From JAXDBV01 sp034678415 (GTDB lineage: Bacteria; Bacteroidota; Bacteroidia; Bacteroidales; VadinHA17): DNA of 20,591 nucleotides. Positions 8,737 to 15,076 of this stretch are shown piece after piece. The notes under the pieces were generated by a model. It made no database searches, was not told the origin of the DNA, and was given only the letters and a program-made list of their open reading frames with translations. The stretch is from the NCBI GenBank assembly GCA_034678415.1, contig JAXDBV010000250.1, forward strand, positions 1-20,591, written 5' to 3'. The translations under genes were made by a program, and so were the position numbers. How positions within the stretch are numbered: the first letter of the stretch is position 1; each line of letters opens with the position of its first letter.

Positions 8737-9543
8737 TCAGTCCAGGGGAGAATCAGGTTCACGCAGCATCGCATTGTACGACAACCGGTCGAGCAAAGCG
8801 GGTGAAAATTTTTTCATAAGAAAAGACAATTTACCTTCCAGGCCGAGCACTACCATACGTTTCCTCCTCTTAATTCCCCGTACCAAATGCCTGGCAACCT
8901 TTTCCGCTGACATCATACGTTCCTCCTTCCGTGGCGACTCACCCTGCGGCGAACCGTCGGCAGTGAGAGCAGCTATCCGGATATTCGATGAGGTAAAGCC
9001 GGGACATATAATCATCACATGCAGACCATTTTTCCGGTATTCAATCCTTAAGGTCTCCAGGAAGCCGTGGATGGCATACTTTGAGGCGGAATAACCTGTA
9101 CGACCCGGAAGGCCATGAAATCCTGCCGCTGAGCTCACCCCGACAAGCGCTCCCCGTGACTGAAGCAGGTATGGAAGGGCATATTTTGTACAGTATACTG
9201 TTCCCCAGAAATTTACATCCATCAGCCGTTTGATCACCGACAAATCAAGAGTGTCAAACCGAGCACGCATGGAAATACCTGCATTATTTACCAGTATATC
9301 GATCCTGCCAAATAGCCTGATGGTTTCGTTCACCAGCCTCTTGCAGTCCTCTTCCCTTGTAACATCGGTCTGTATAGCAAGGCATGAGCCTCCCCCGGAG
9401 GTGATTTCGTGCGCCAGATCCTCCAGCTTCTGAACAGTACGGGCAGCGATCACTACCCTGGCTCCCCGCATGGCAAATTCACGGCTGATAGCAAGACCAA
9501 TACCCGAGGAGGAACCGGTTACTATTACAACCTTATCTTTCAT
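8737..9543 (-). CDS. Short-chain dehydrogenase/reductase (SDR)
   Basis: This 268-residue classical SDR has the Rossmann motif TGSSSGIG at 9-16, an AAR after strand beta-2 (34-36) that suggests NADP(H) preference, NNAG at 86-89, the catalytic Ser in GVSSAAG (about 137-138) and Y151/K155 in YSASK. A PGFT motif follows the active site. The C-terminal 60 residues are basic and hydrophobic, as in SDRs that act on lipid-like or membrane-associated substrates. The substrate is unknown. The gene converges on the glycosyltransferase, with 23 bases between the stop codons and only a weak 6-bp dyad there. Confidence 0.9.
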   Translation of the reverse strand: MKDKVVIVTGSSSGIGLAISREFAMRGARVVIAARTVQKLEDLAHEITSGGGSCLAIQTDVTREEDCKRLVNETIRLFGRIDILVNNAGISMRARFDTLDLSVIKRLMDVNFWGTVYCTKYALPYLLQSRGALVGVSSAAGFHGLPGRTGYSASKYAIHGFLETLRIEYRKNGLHVMIICPGFTSSNIRIAALTADGSPQGESPRKEERMMSAEKVARHLVRGIKRRKRMVVLGLEGKLSFLMKKFSPALLDRLSYNAMLREPDSPLD

Positions 9544-9652
9544 TCTTACAATATATTACGTAAATACTGCATGGTATCATCTTGATGCGGTATCGATCCG
9601 GTTTGCCTTCTAAAAATATGCATTTATTTATCATGAAAAAAGACAGAAAACT

Positions 9653-9683
9653 TTTGTAAAAAAGATAAATGATTATACCTTTG
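9653..9683 (+). promoter_or_regulatory. Bacteroidota-type promoter of tRNA-Lys
   Basis: TTTG at 9653-9656, exactly 19 bases, then TACCTTTG at 9676-9683 gives the full Bacteroidota -33/-7 consensus (TTTG, N19, TAnnTTTG). Transcription would begin about 6 bases downstream, just before the mature tRNA end at 9696. This is the strongest promoter in the window and the best single hint at the phylum. Confidence 0.8.
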
Positions 9684-9695
9684 CCACCGTTTTTT

Positions 9696-9771
9696 GATCC
9701 AGTAGCTCAGCAGGTAGAGCACATCCCTTTTAAGGATGGGGTCCCGGGTTCGAGCCCCGGCTGGATCACCA
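9696..9771 (+). tRNA. tRNA-Lys (anticodon UUU), encoded CCA
   Basis: The full cloverleaf is visible. The acceptor stem GATCCAG pairs perfectly with CTGGATC (9761-9767). The D arm is GCTC/GAGC. The anticodon stem CATCC/GGATG holds the loop CTTTTAA, giving anticodon TTT (Lys). The T arm is CCGGG/CCCGG with loop TTCGAGC. Discriminator A at 9768 is followed by an encoded CCA. Phage genes begin right after its 3' end, so the 3' half is a likely phage attachment site; the second copy expected at the other prophage end is not in the window. Confidence 0.97.
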
Positions 9772-9846
9772 GTTTCAGAGGGATTGAAGATTTTTTGTCA
9801 AAGTTTTGAACAAAGGTAGGGGGTAATTTTTAGGGATGGGGTACCC

Positions 9847-9942
9847 TCATTCATCCTGTTTTCTGTTCACCCGATATATATATAATATGATCCCTCCTAC
9901 CAGCACAAACACCATTAATATTGACAGGCAGGAAAGGATCAT
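9847..9942 (-). CDS. 31-residue single-pass membrane peptide at the end of the late operon
   Basis: The product begins MILSCLSILMVFVLVGG, is hydrophobic through about residue 23, and ends with a charged tail (RVNRKQDE). Its ATG lies 18 bases after the stop of the adaptor-like gene and on the same strand, so it would be the last gene of the late operon. Single-pass peptides of this type occur in phage lysis and superinfection-exclusion functions, but nothing here says which. It may be a chance ORF; evidence is its position, its compact TM-plus-charged-tail layout and the absence of another gene in the gap. Confidence 0.4.
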   Translation of the reverse strand: MILSCLSILMVFVLVGGIILYIYRVNRKQDE

Positions 9943-9960
9943 CTTAGAAGGGTTTGGATT

Positions 9961-10794
9961 CTATATAAGGTTACAGGGCCTTCTGATGTTGGTTTCATAG
10001 CGCCTCCATGTCAGTGCCTTTATCTTGGTATACAATTTTTGATATTCAGCCAGGGCCAGTTGATAGGAATCGATCTTTCCAATAACCTCATACCATTTGG
10101 CAAGGGTGAACTGTATTAGCGCATCCTGGACTGCTGCATTTATAGCCCGGATATTATTCACATCCCAATCGGTTTCAATCTTTAACCGGTATAGGAAATA
10201 GTCTTTGGAGGTACCTCCGGATAATATGTCGTAGGAATCTCCCACCTCCGGCTCAACCTCAAATTCATCAGGCGGGGGAGGCTCCGTGAATGTCAGGGTT
10301 TGCCCTGCATTATCAGCTATGGTAAATTCTTCAGCGTTTGCATCACCGCCAATTATCCTGCAAAAACGGCTGATATGTTCATCATCGGTCCACTCCTTTG
10401 TTGAATCTGTCAAAATGGGAGTAGTATAGCCGGTGATTGATCCTTTATCATGGAATGTACGGATTGTTTGTGCCACATCAAACTGATAAGCCTGTTCCCG
10501 GTCCTGTGCATACGGGTGAAATATATTGTATAGTTCCTTCCCACCATCATCCAACCACTTTTCAAGCATGGTCTGTTCATCGGCTGTCAGTGCAACCTCA
10601 TGGATCATCGTCTCGCCCCTTTGGTTGCGGGCATACTTCCCGGCATAGGCACTTCTACGTTTGGCCTCAGTTAGGATGTCCTCAATAGGCCACATGAATT
10701 GAAGGTCATAAACCTCGTCATCTTTTGTTATGTCGTCAATATAACCGTCCCAATCAAGGAGAAGGTCAGTTGCTATGTCACGGATTATAAACAT
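9961..10794 (-). CDS. Phage virion protein with an inserted beta domain (head/tail adaptor-like)
   Basis: I do not recognise this 277-residue protein firmly. The N-terminal third is alpha/beta and polar. Residues about 118-194 look like an inserted beta domain of a type common in phage structural proteins: ILTDSTKEW, then a glycine-rich turn, ITIADNAGQTLTF-like strands, and VGDSYDI at its end. The C-terminal helix bundle (INAAVQDALIQFTLAKWYEVIG, then YQLALAEYQKLYTKIKAL) resembles adaptor or connector proteins that pack helices around the portal. It follows the spanin-like gene by three bases in the late operon. A virion role is likely; the exact position in the particle is inference. Confidence 0.6.
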   Translation of the reverse strand: MFIIRDIATDLLLDWDGYIDDITKDDEVYDLQFMWPIEDILTEAKRRSAYAGKYARNQRGETMIHEVALTADEQTMLEKWLDDGGKELYNIFHPYAQDREQAYQFDVAQTIRTFHDKGSITGYTTPILTDSTKEWTDDEHISRFCRIIGGDANAEEFTIADNAGQTLTFTEPPPPDEFEVEPEVGDSYDILSGGTSKDYFLYRLKIETDWDVNNIRAINAAVQDALIQFTLAKWYEVIGKIDSYQLALAEYQKLYTKIKALTWRRYETNIRRPCNLI

Positions 10795-10797
10795 GGT

Positions 10798-11400
10798 TCA
10801 GAATTTTATGCCATATTTCATTAATACAAAACCCTTGTCGCCATATCGAATGTACTGTCCTCCGATTATCCTGCCCCGCTTATTAATGTGTCCCATCTCC
10901 ACCGACAAGGCTAATCGCTCTCCTCCACCAGCCCCCACCTGCCCAATAAATCCCGTGAAGGGTTTCTCAACCTCATAGCCCACCGGGTATGGCTGAGGTA
11001 TGTAAGTCTCTTTTGTCTGGAAGCGAAAGACGGGTTGGTATTGCCATCCCCAATGTTCCAGGTACCCTTTCACCTTCAGGTCCACCCATACCCTGATATC
11101 CGCATTTTGGAGGGAATCCCTATACTTATTTATCGGATAATCAGTATAATATGGTTGTGGTACGGGCTTCTCCAGGTATATGGTGGTGTCTTTGTAGATG
11201 ATCGTATCCCGGATTATTATGCTGGGAGGCATCTCTGCAATCTTCTTCAGGCTATCAAGGAACGACTGACTAACTATCACTTCTCCCTTCCCGGGGCAAG
11301 GATCCCTTTTGCAATGGTCCACCAAAAAGAATATCACGAAAAGCGCCAATACTATTGACATGATATTCCCAAGGAACTTTGTCAGGATATCCTTGATCAT
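10798..11400 (-). CDS. Membrane-anchored phage protein, spanin-like candidate
   Basis: The 200-residue product has a short basic N-terminus, one transmembrane helix (about 10-28), then a long extended segment rich in Pro, Tyr and Asp (including repeated DTTIY / RDTIIY). The C-terminus is Gly-rich and beta-like (GQVGAGGGERLAL, ending KYGIKF), reminiscent of an outer-membrane strand. The lysis neighbourhood (endolysin, holin-like gene, microprotein, this gene) suggests it links or disrupts inner and outer membranes. Its start overlaps the stop of the 48-aa gene (ATGA). Proteins of this layout are common in Bacteroidota phages and usually remain hypothetical; the spanin role is inference. Confidence 0.55.
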   Translation of the reverse strand: MIKDILTKFLGNIMSIVLALFVIFFLVDHCKRDPCPGKGEVIVSQSFLDSLKKIAEMPPSIIIRDTIIYKDTTIYLEKPVPQPYYTDYPINKYRDSLQNADIRVWVDLKVKGYLEHWGWQYQPVFRFQTKETYIPQPYPVGYEVEKPFTGFIGQVGAGGGERLALSVEMGHINKRGRIIGGQYIRYGDKGFVLMKYGIKF

Positions 11401-11543
11401 CTCTTTCTATGTTTGGAGGCCTCAATCGCCCTGTGCTGTGCCTCTGCCTGTCGCTTTGTCGGGAATCTATGGATCACACTCCCCCTACGTGAGCCATGGC
11501 AATGGACAGTAGCATAACCTCCTTTTACTTTTTTTACCGTCAT
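11397..11543 (-). CDS. 48-residue basic phage microprotein
   Basis: The product begins MTVKKVKGGYATVHCHG and ends with PTKRQAEAQHRAIEASKHRKR. Short phage proteins with the same layout, KKVKGGY, a small beta hairpin, then a K/R-x-AE-Q-RAI helix, recur near lysis and head genes in many tailed phages; their function is unknown. The frame is open upstream to 11705, but that extension is a Cys-rich translation of the holin gene in another frame. ATG 11543 is preferred because it overlaps the holin stop (ATGA), and the gene's own stop overlaps the next start in the same way. Confidence 0.7.
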   Translation of the reverse strand: MTVKKVKGGYATVHCHGSRRGSVIHRFPTKRQAEAQHRAIEASKHRKR

Positions 11544-11731
11544 CGCATGAATTTTTTTGATGCTGAAACAGCGGTGTACACACCGGTGACAACACAAAGT
11601 ATACCTCCCCACCATTCGGTAACACCGGTAATTACACCAAGGCCAAGGAGGGATAACAGTCCCAATACAGTACCAAACAGCCCTGCAACAAACAGCAGGA
11701 ACCATAACATTCTCTCTAATGCTTTTTTCAT
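11540..11731 (-). CDS. Small two-helix membrane protein, candidate holin
   Basis: The 63-residue product has two hydrophobic segments (about 8-30 and 36-55) joined by a short turn with Thr-Glu-Trp-Trp, a Lys/Glu/Arg-containing start and a basic tail ending SKKFMR. Size, topology and its place next to the endolysin are those of a class II-like holin, which forms the inner-membrane lesion that lets the endolysin out. No conserved sequence family is recognised. The start lies 19 bases past the 3' end of the CAU tRNA, and the stop overlaps the next ATG. Confidence 0.65.
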   Translation of the reverse strand: MKKALERMLWFLLFVAGLFGTVLGLLSLLGLGVITGVTEWWGGILCVVTGVYTAVSASKKFMR

Positions 11732-11750
11732 GATAAACAGTTTAAGTTAG

Positions 11751-11821
11751 TAGCGTCCCCGGGAGTCGAACCCGGAACCCGGGTGCATGAGACCCGTGAG
11801 ATACCATTTCTCCAAGACGCA
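11751..11821 (-). tRNA. Phage-encoded tRNA with CAU anticodon (Met/initiator-like)
   Basis: On the minus strand the cloverleaf reads: acceptor TGCGTCT with GGACGCT (positions 2-7 pair, 1:72 is a U:U mismatch), U8, G9, D stem GAGA/TCTC with loop AATGGTA, anticodon stem CGGGT/ACCCG with loop CTCATGC, a four-base variable loop, and T stem CCGGG/CCCGG with loop TTCGACT. Discriminator is A; CCA is not encoded, unlike the host tRNA-Lys. The anticodon is CAU. The 1:72 mismatch and A11:U24 are hallmarks of bacterial initiator tRNA, but the anticodon stem has GGU/ACC rather than GGG/CCC, and G37 is unusual for a CAU tRNA. The 5' end touches the endolysin stop codon. Confidence 0.85.
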
Positions 11822-12250
11822 TCATATAATCTTTTGTAGTTTCCTATACCCACGCAATCGCTCGTAAGGGTAAGGCTGTATACTCACACTATTCTTCTGG
11901 TTGCCACCAAGAATATAGATCATCCCTTGCCTGTAAGCAATATAGAATCCAACATGGCCCTTCCAGCTATTTGGTTTCTCACGCCACAGCACCACAATAT
12001 CTCCCCTCTCCGGCTCTAAGGTGGGTTTGCCGACCAGCAACCAGCTAAGTGCAGTCATCTCCCCACTACGTTCATATCCGGCCTTCATACATACCCAGTT
12101 AACAAATACACTGCACCAGGCGGTTTCATCATCACTGACCGGAAAATCACACTCCCTGGCATATTTCACAATCAGTGGGTTATCCTCCGGTCCATATATC
12201 TCAGTGACACCGTACTGGTCTAATGCTATGTCAATCAGGTCCGCTTTCAT
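11822..12250 (-). CDS. Endolysin-type cysteine amidase/peptidase (TIGR02594-like, NlpC/P60-CHAP fold)
   Basis: The 142-residue product cleaves peptidoglycan. It opens with the family pattern (IALDQYGVTEIYGPEDNP). The catalytic Cys46 lies in DETAWCSVFVNW, followed by RGDIVVLW (82-89), His99 in KGHVGFY and Asn117 in ILGGNQ; the end, YERLRGYRK, is also typical of the family. No signal peptide is present, so it would depend on the neighbouring holin-like protein for export. It stands between the head genes and the tRNA/holin, and its stop codon is immediately followed by the tRNA. Confidence 0.88.
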   Translation of the reverse strand: MKADLIDIALDQYGVTEIYGPEDNPLIVKYARECDFPVSDDETAWCSVFVNWVCMKAGYERSGEMTALSWLLVGKPTLEPERGDIVVLWREKPNSWKGHVGFYIAYRQGMIYILGGNQKNSVSIQPYPYERLRGYRKLQKII

Positions 12251-12303
12251 CCGTTTATGATGTTAAAATAACACTCCATATCCTTCTGAGCCATATCAGG
12301 CCT

Positions 12304-13113
12304 TTAGGCATATGTTATTACCTGGGCTGCACACAGGTAAGCCAGGGGCTCAACAAGATCATCCTGCAGAGATTCGGCTACAACGGAAGCCACATAATCA
12401 AATGTGAATGACACTACAGCATCCACATATCCATCCCCCACTGAGTCGTTGTAGTGCATTGAATCTAAATCAGTGTAGCAGTCGAATATCCGTAAAGCAT
12501 TATTGATGTATTCTTGATAAGCAACTTCAGGCCATGAATAGGTGGAGTAATATTCATGCCCTTCCACTATGACAGGTTTTGACTGGCCCGCACGGGTATA
12601 AGTATTCAGCAATAAGCTGTAGTCTGGATGCTCCCGGGTAATAGTCTTGTTGACCGCCCTCTCCCACCCAGGGAGTTTGACACTATAAATCCTCAGGAAA
12701 TCATCTACATAATGTTTAACCTTATTTCCGGCAACGAGTGTCACTGAGGTTCCTGTCGCCTTAAATATGGTGCCAACCTCATTGTTGGGGGCCCCGTCAG
12801 TGGTGAATTCTGCATCAGTGCGAGCCGTTATTATATAGATAGTTCCTACCGTCAGTTTCCCAGAGGATAGTTCAGTCCCCCATTTAAGGAATCGTATGCG
12901 GACGACATTATTGCTATCCGGCACCTTGACGAGCCTGGTCAAAGCCAGCTTGGTGGGTTGTACCTTATGCAGAGGGGCAGTGCGCAGTAGTTCTTTTACA
13001 CACTCATCCAGTATGTCCTCGATATAGGTATCAAACGGATGGGAGACCGATGTGCTTTCAGTGATCTCATCCAGCTTGGCCTTTATCTTTTTTTTTATGT
13101 TATCCCTGGTCAT
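12304..13113 (-). CDS. Phage head-completion / connector-like protein with inserted beta module
   Basis: This 269-residue protein is not matched firmly to a named family. The N-terminal part is helical (KAKLDEITE..., then YIEDILDECVKELLRTAP), as in phage head-tail connector proteins. Residues about 83-133 look like an inserted module, LTVGTIYIITARTD through GTIFKATGTSVTL, which resembles the small beta repeats (a 'GTxYxIT ... FxATG' signature) found in many phage virion proteins. The C-terminal helices fit a connector fold. The ATGA overlap with the preceding head protein and its place after the capsid gene point to a head completion role, which is inference. Confidence 0.6.
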   Translation of the reverse strand: MTRDNIKKKIKAKLDEITESTSVSHPFDTYIEDILDECVKELLRTAPLHKVQPTKLALTRLVKVPDSNNVVRIRFLKWGTELSSGKLTVGTIYIITARTDAEFTTDGAPNNEVGTIFKATGTSVTLVAGNKVKHYVDDFLRIYSVKLPGWERAVNKTITREHPDYSLLLNTYTRAGQSKPVIVEGHEYYSTYSWPEVAYQEYINNALRIFDCYTDLDSMHYNDSVGDGYVDAVVSFTFDYVASVVAESLQDDLVEPLAYLCAAQVITYA

Positions 13114-13670
13114 AGGTTAGGAAAACTTACACTATGTTCTTTTGCAAAGTGGATGATCTTCTCCTTATTTGTTAATAGGGACACCTTGGCAATACCCGGG
13201 AATTTCTGGACCAAATAGTTTCTGGCAGCGCTCACTGTCGTAATGAGTGCCATCTCATCCGGTGGTACAGCTCCTTGTTTCTCCGGCTCCTTTGCTTCGG
13301 CCTGTTTGTTATCTTCCGTTTTTCCCTCATCCGCTTTCTGTGGTTCCTTAGCAGAAGGCTGAGGGACGGGTTCTGGCTTCACGGTTTCAGGTTCGGCACC
13401 TGTGGTTTCTTTCTTCTCCGGGATACCCTCAAAGGGTGGAACCTCTTTGCCATCAATGTAGCATTTGGCCAACCTGTAATCTTTATTGAATCTCACACTT
13501 GCTTCCAGTGCCCGTATTTCATCCTGATTACTCGTTGTGTACCTCCCGTTGACCTTCATAGGACTGAGCACAGATCCCGCAAACGATATCCTGATATTGG
13601 AACCTTTTACATTCAATGTAAAAGACAAATCGCTTGCATAAATCAGTTGATAGGTTTTTGATATGTTCAT
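13110..13670 (-). CDS. Phage head-associated protein with acidic linker
   Basis: The 186-residue product has three parts: an N-terminal beta domain (about 1-75) that begins MNISKTYQLIYASDLSF; a low-complexity linker rich in Pro, Glu and Lys (about 82-135); and a C-terminal helical domain (about 140-186, including VSAARNYLVQKFPGI). A short beta domain, flexible linker and small helical end just after the capsid gene suggest a capsid decoration or head-fibre protein. I do not recognise the family. It lies after the capsid terminator hairpin and ends in an ATGA overlap with the next gene. Confidence 0.6.
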   Translation of the reverse strand: MNISKTYQLIYASDLSFTLNVKGSNIRISFAGSVLSPMKVNGRYTTSNQDEIRALEASVRFNKDYRLAKCYIDGKEVPPFEGIPEKKETTGAEPETVKPEPVPQPSAKEPQKADEGKTEDNKQAEAKEPEKQGAVPPDEMALITTVSAARNYLVQKFPGIAKVSLLTNKEKIIHFAKEHSVSFPNL

Positions 13671-13686
13671 AAATTGTTTATTAGAA

Positions 13687-13717
13687 GAAAAGTCTCCCCG
13701 TTATGAGGAGACTTTTC
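13687..13717 (-). terminator. Hairpin terminator behind the major capsid gene
   Basis: An 11-bp perfect inverted repeat (GAAAAGTCTCC and its complement) with a 9-base loop lies nine bases past the capsid stop codon. On the minus strand its distal arm is GGAGACTTTTC, so the U-rich stretch is part of the stem. Such a partial terminator would give capsid and scaffold more transcript than the downstream head and lysis genes, the usual stoichiometry in tailed phages. Confidence 0.72.
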
Positions 13718-13725
13718 AGGTTATT

Positions 13726-15075
13726 TTACGCTGCCGGTTTTACCCAACGATGTGTAAGAGGATTCCTTACAACCGGGCATGATGCCTCGGAGAGTATGAT
13801 TGCATTGCTCTTACGAACACCCAGTTTGTCAAGGTCAAGCTCGTTCGTGCTCAGGGGCTCACGGATATGTTTTTCGATATTATTCATGTCCAGGATCAGC
13901 CCATACTTCCCATAACCGTATTGAGAGAACAGGGGATGCCTGAGGCAGAGCAATTCACCGAAGGAGGTGACGATCTTTCTAAAGATAACACCCAGGACAG
14001 CCTCGGTGTTATTGGCAGCCAGCTGTTTCTGTACAAAATCGATATTGTTCAATCCTGCTGCCAGGTCATCACCATAAAACCATATACGCTTGGATGAACC
14101 ATTGTTGCCGGTAAACACTTCCTTGCATATATTTATCATATCGGACAAGGAAGGATCACATTTACCCCCCCCTGTTCCATACTCACTTTCTCCGGTAATA
14201 TACCTACGTACACCCGCACAGGTATATTTTTTCTCTGTCGTTGCTGCACTATCGATAAAACGATGACGGGCACCAAAGAGAAATGCACCCTCGATGGTCG
14301 TTTTCATATCAAACAGGTTCAGCTGTTCTAACTGTGTGATACCCCATTTAGCCTCTTTCTTTGCAGTTCTCTGATAAAATCCTTCTTCAACCTGAGTCAT
14401 GAATATCTGAGCATAGTTGAAAGCTGTTCCGGGAATAGCACCATAAGGAGTCGTGGTTGAGTCCAGCTCGTATTTGGCGGATCCCATACGCCGTGCTACT
14501 GTCCCATCAGCAATGGCTGGCATACCATAATCAGTATTACCTCCCGTGCCGGTTGGCCCGTTCAATGATTGAATGGTAAGGGTTGTATTCGATTTATTCA
14601 CAATGATGGCTGCAAATGCTTGTCCATCCTGTGTGTCTGTAACATCCGGGAATAGCATCGTGTCATCAATATTCCAGGTAGTTGCTGTCGTACAAACGAT
14701 GGTATTACAATAGTTTTTCGTAGTATCTTTAGCACAACCAGTGGCAATGGTGTCATACAACGGCTTGGTGTCCGTGGCATAGAACTCCGTGGTGAATGAA
14801 TCGATCTTCGCCTTGTTGAGGGTATTCCTCAACATGGTGTCGAGGGGTGTTACATCAGGATAGTACATAGATACCTTTCGGTTGATCTCGTCCATATCCA
14901 GATCACTTGATGCATCCTTGATCTGCTGTTCTGTCTGCGGAGCGCCGACAATGGTACCAACAGCATACAGGACTCCGGCAGGCAGTAGAGCTGCCATGCC
15001 CACGAAGGCAATGGCTGCGAACAACATCACAACCATCACCGACATTATTGATTTGTAGATTGTTTCACGTTTCAT
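13726..15075 (-). CDS. Major capsid protein (HK97-fold type likely)
   Basis: The 449-residue product is the likely shell protein. It follows a scaffold-like gene and precedes a strong hairpin. Residues about 195-265 hold a helix resembling the HK97 spine (NYAQIFMTQVEEGFYQRTAKKE), followed by KWGITQLEQLNLFDMKTTIEGAFLFG; the later GVRRYITG, SKRIWFYGDD and AAGLNNI blocks resemble DUF5309/SU10-like capsid proteins. The start is ATG 15075, one base past the scaffold stop; an upstream in-frame Met at 15135 would overlap the scaffold by 59 bases. Unusual: residues 9-44 are strongly hydrophobic, like a membrane segment or signal sequence. Confidence 0.8.
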   Translation of the reverse strand: MKRETIYKSIMSVMVVMLFAAIAFVGMAALLPAGVLYAVGTIVGAPQTEQQIKDASSDLDMDEINRKVSMYYPDVTPLDTMLRNTLNKAKIDSFTTEFYATDTKPLYDTIATGCAKDTTKNYCNTIVCTTATTWNIDDTMLFPDVTDTQDGQAFAAIIVNKSNTTLTIQSLNGPTGTGGNTDYGMPAIADGTVARRMGSAKYELDSTTTPYGAIPGTAFNYAQIFMTQVEEGFYQRTAKKEAKWGITQLEQLNLFDMKTTIEGAFLFGARHRFIDSAATTEKKYTCAGVRRYITGESEYGTGGGKCDPSLSDMINICKEVFTGNNGSSKRIWFYGDDLAAGLNNIDFVQKQLAANNTEAVLGVIFRKIVTSFGELLCLRHPLFSQYGYGKYGLILDMNNIEKHIREPLSTNELDLDKLGVRKSNAIILSEASCPVVRNPLTHRWVKPAA

Positions 15076-15076
15076 T

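Noticed and set aside
8731..8754. GATTCT/AGAATC dyad between the convergent glycosyltransferase and SDR genes as a bidirectional terminator
   Set aside because: Only 6 bp, no U-tract on either side, and it overlaps the SDR stop codon.
9794..9814. AT-rich dyad after the late operon as a terminator
   Set aside because: The stem is short of G/C and has almost no loop, so it would be a poor terminator; no clear end of the late transcript was found.
11544..11705. Cys-rich N-terminal extension of the 48-residue phage protein
   Set aside because: It is the holin-like gene read in another frame; the ATGA overlap at 11540-11543 gives a better start.
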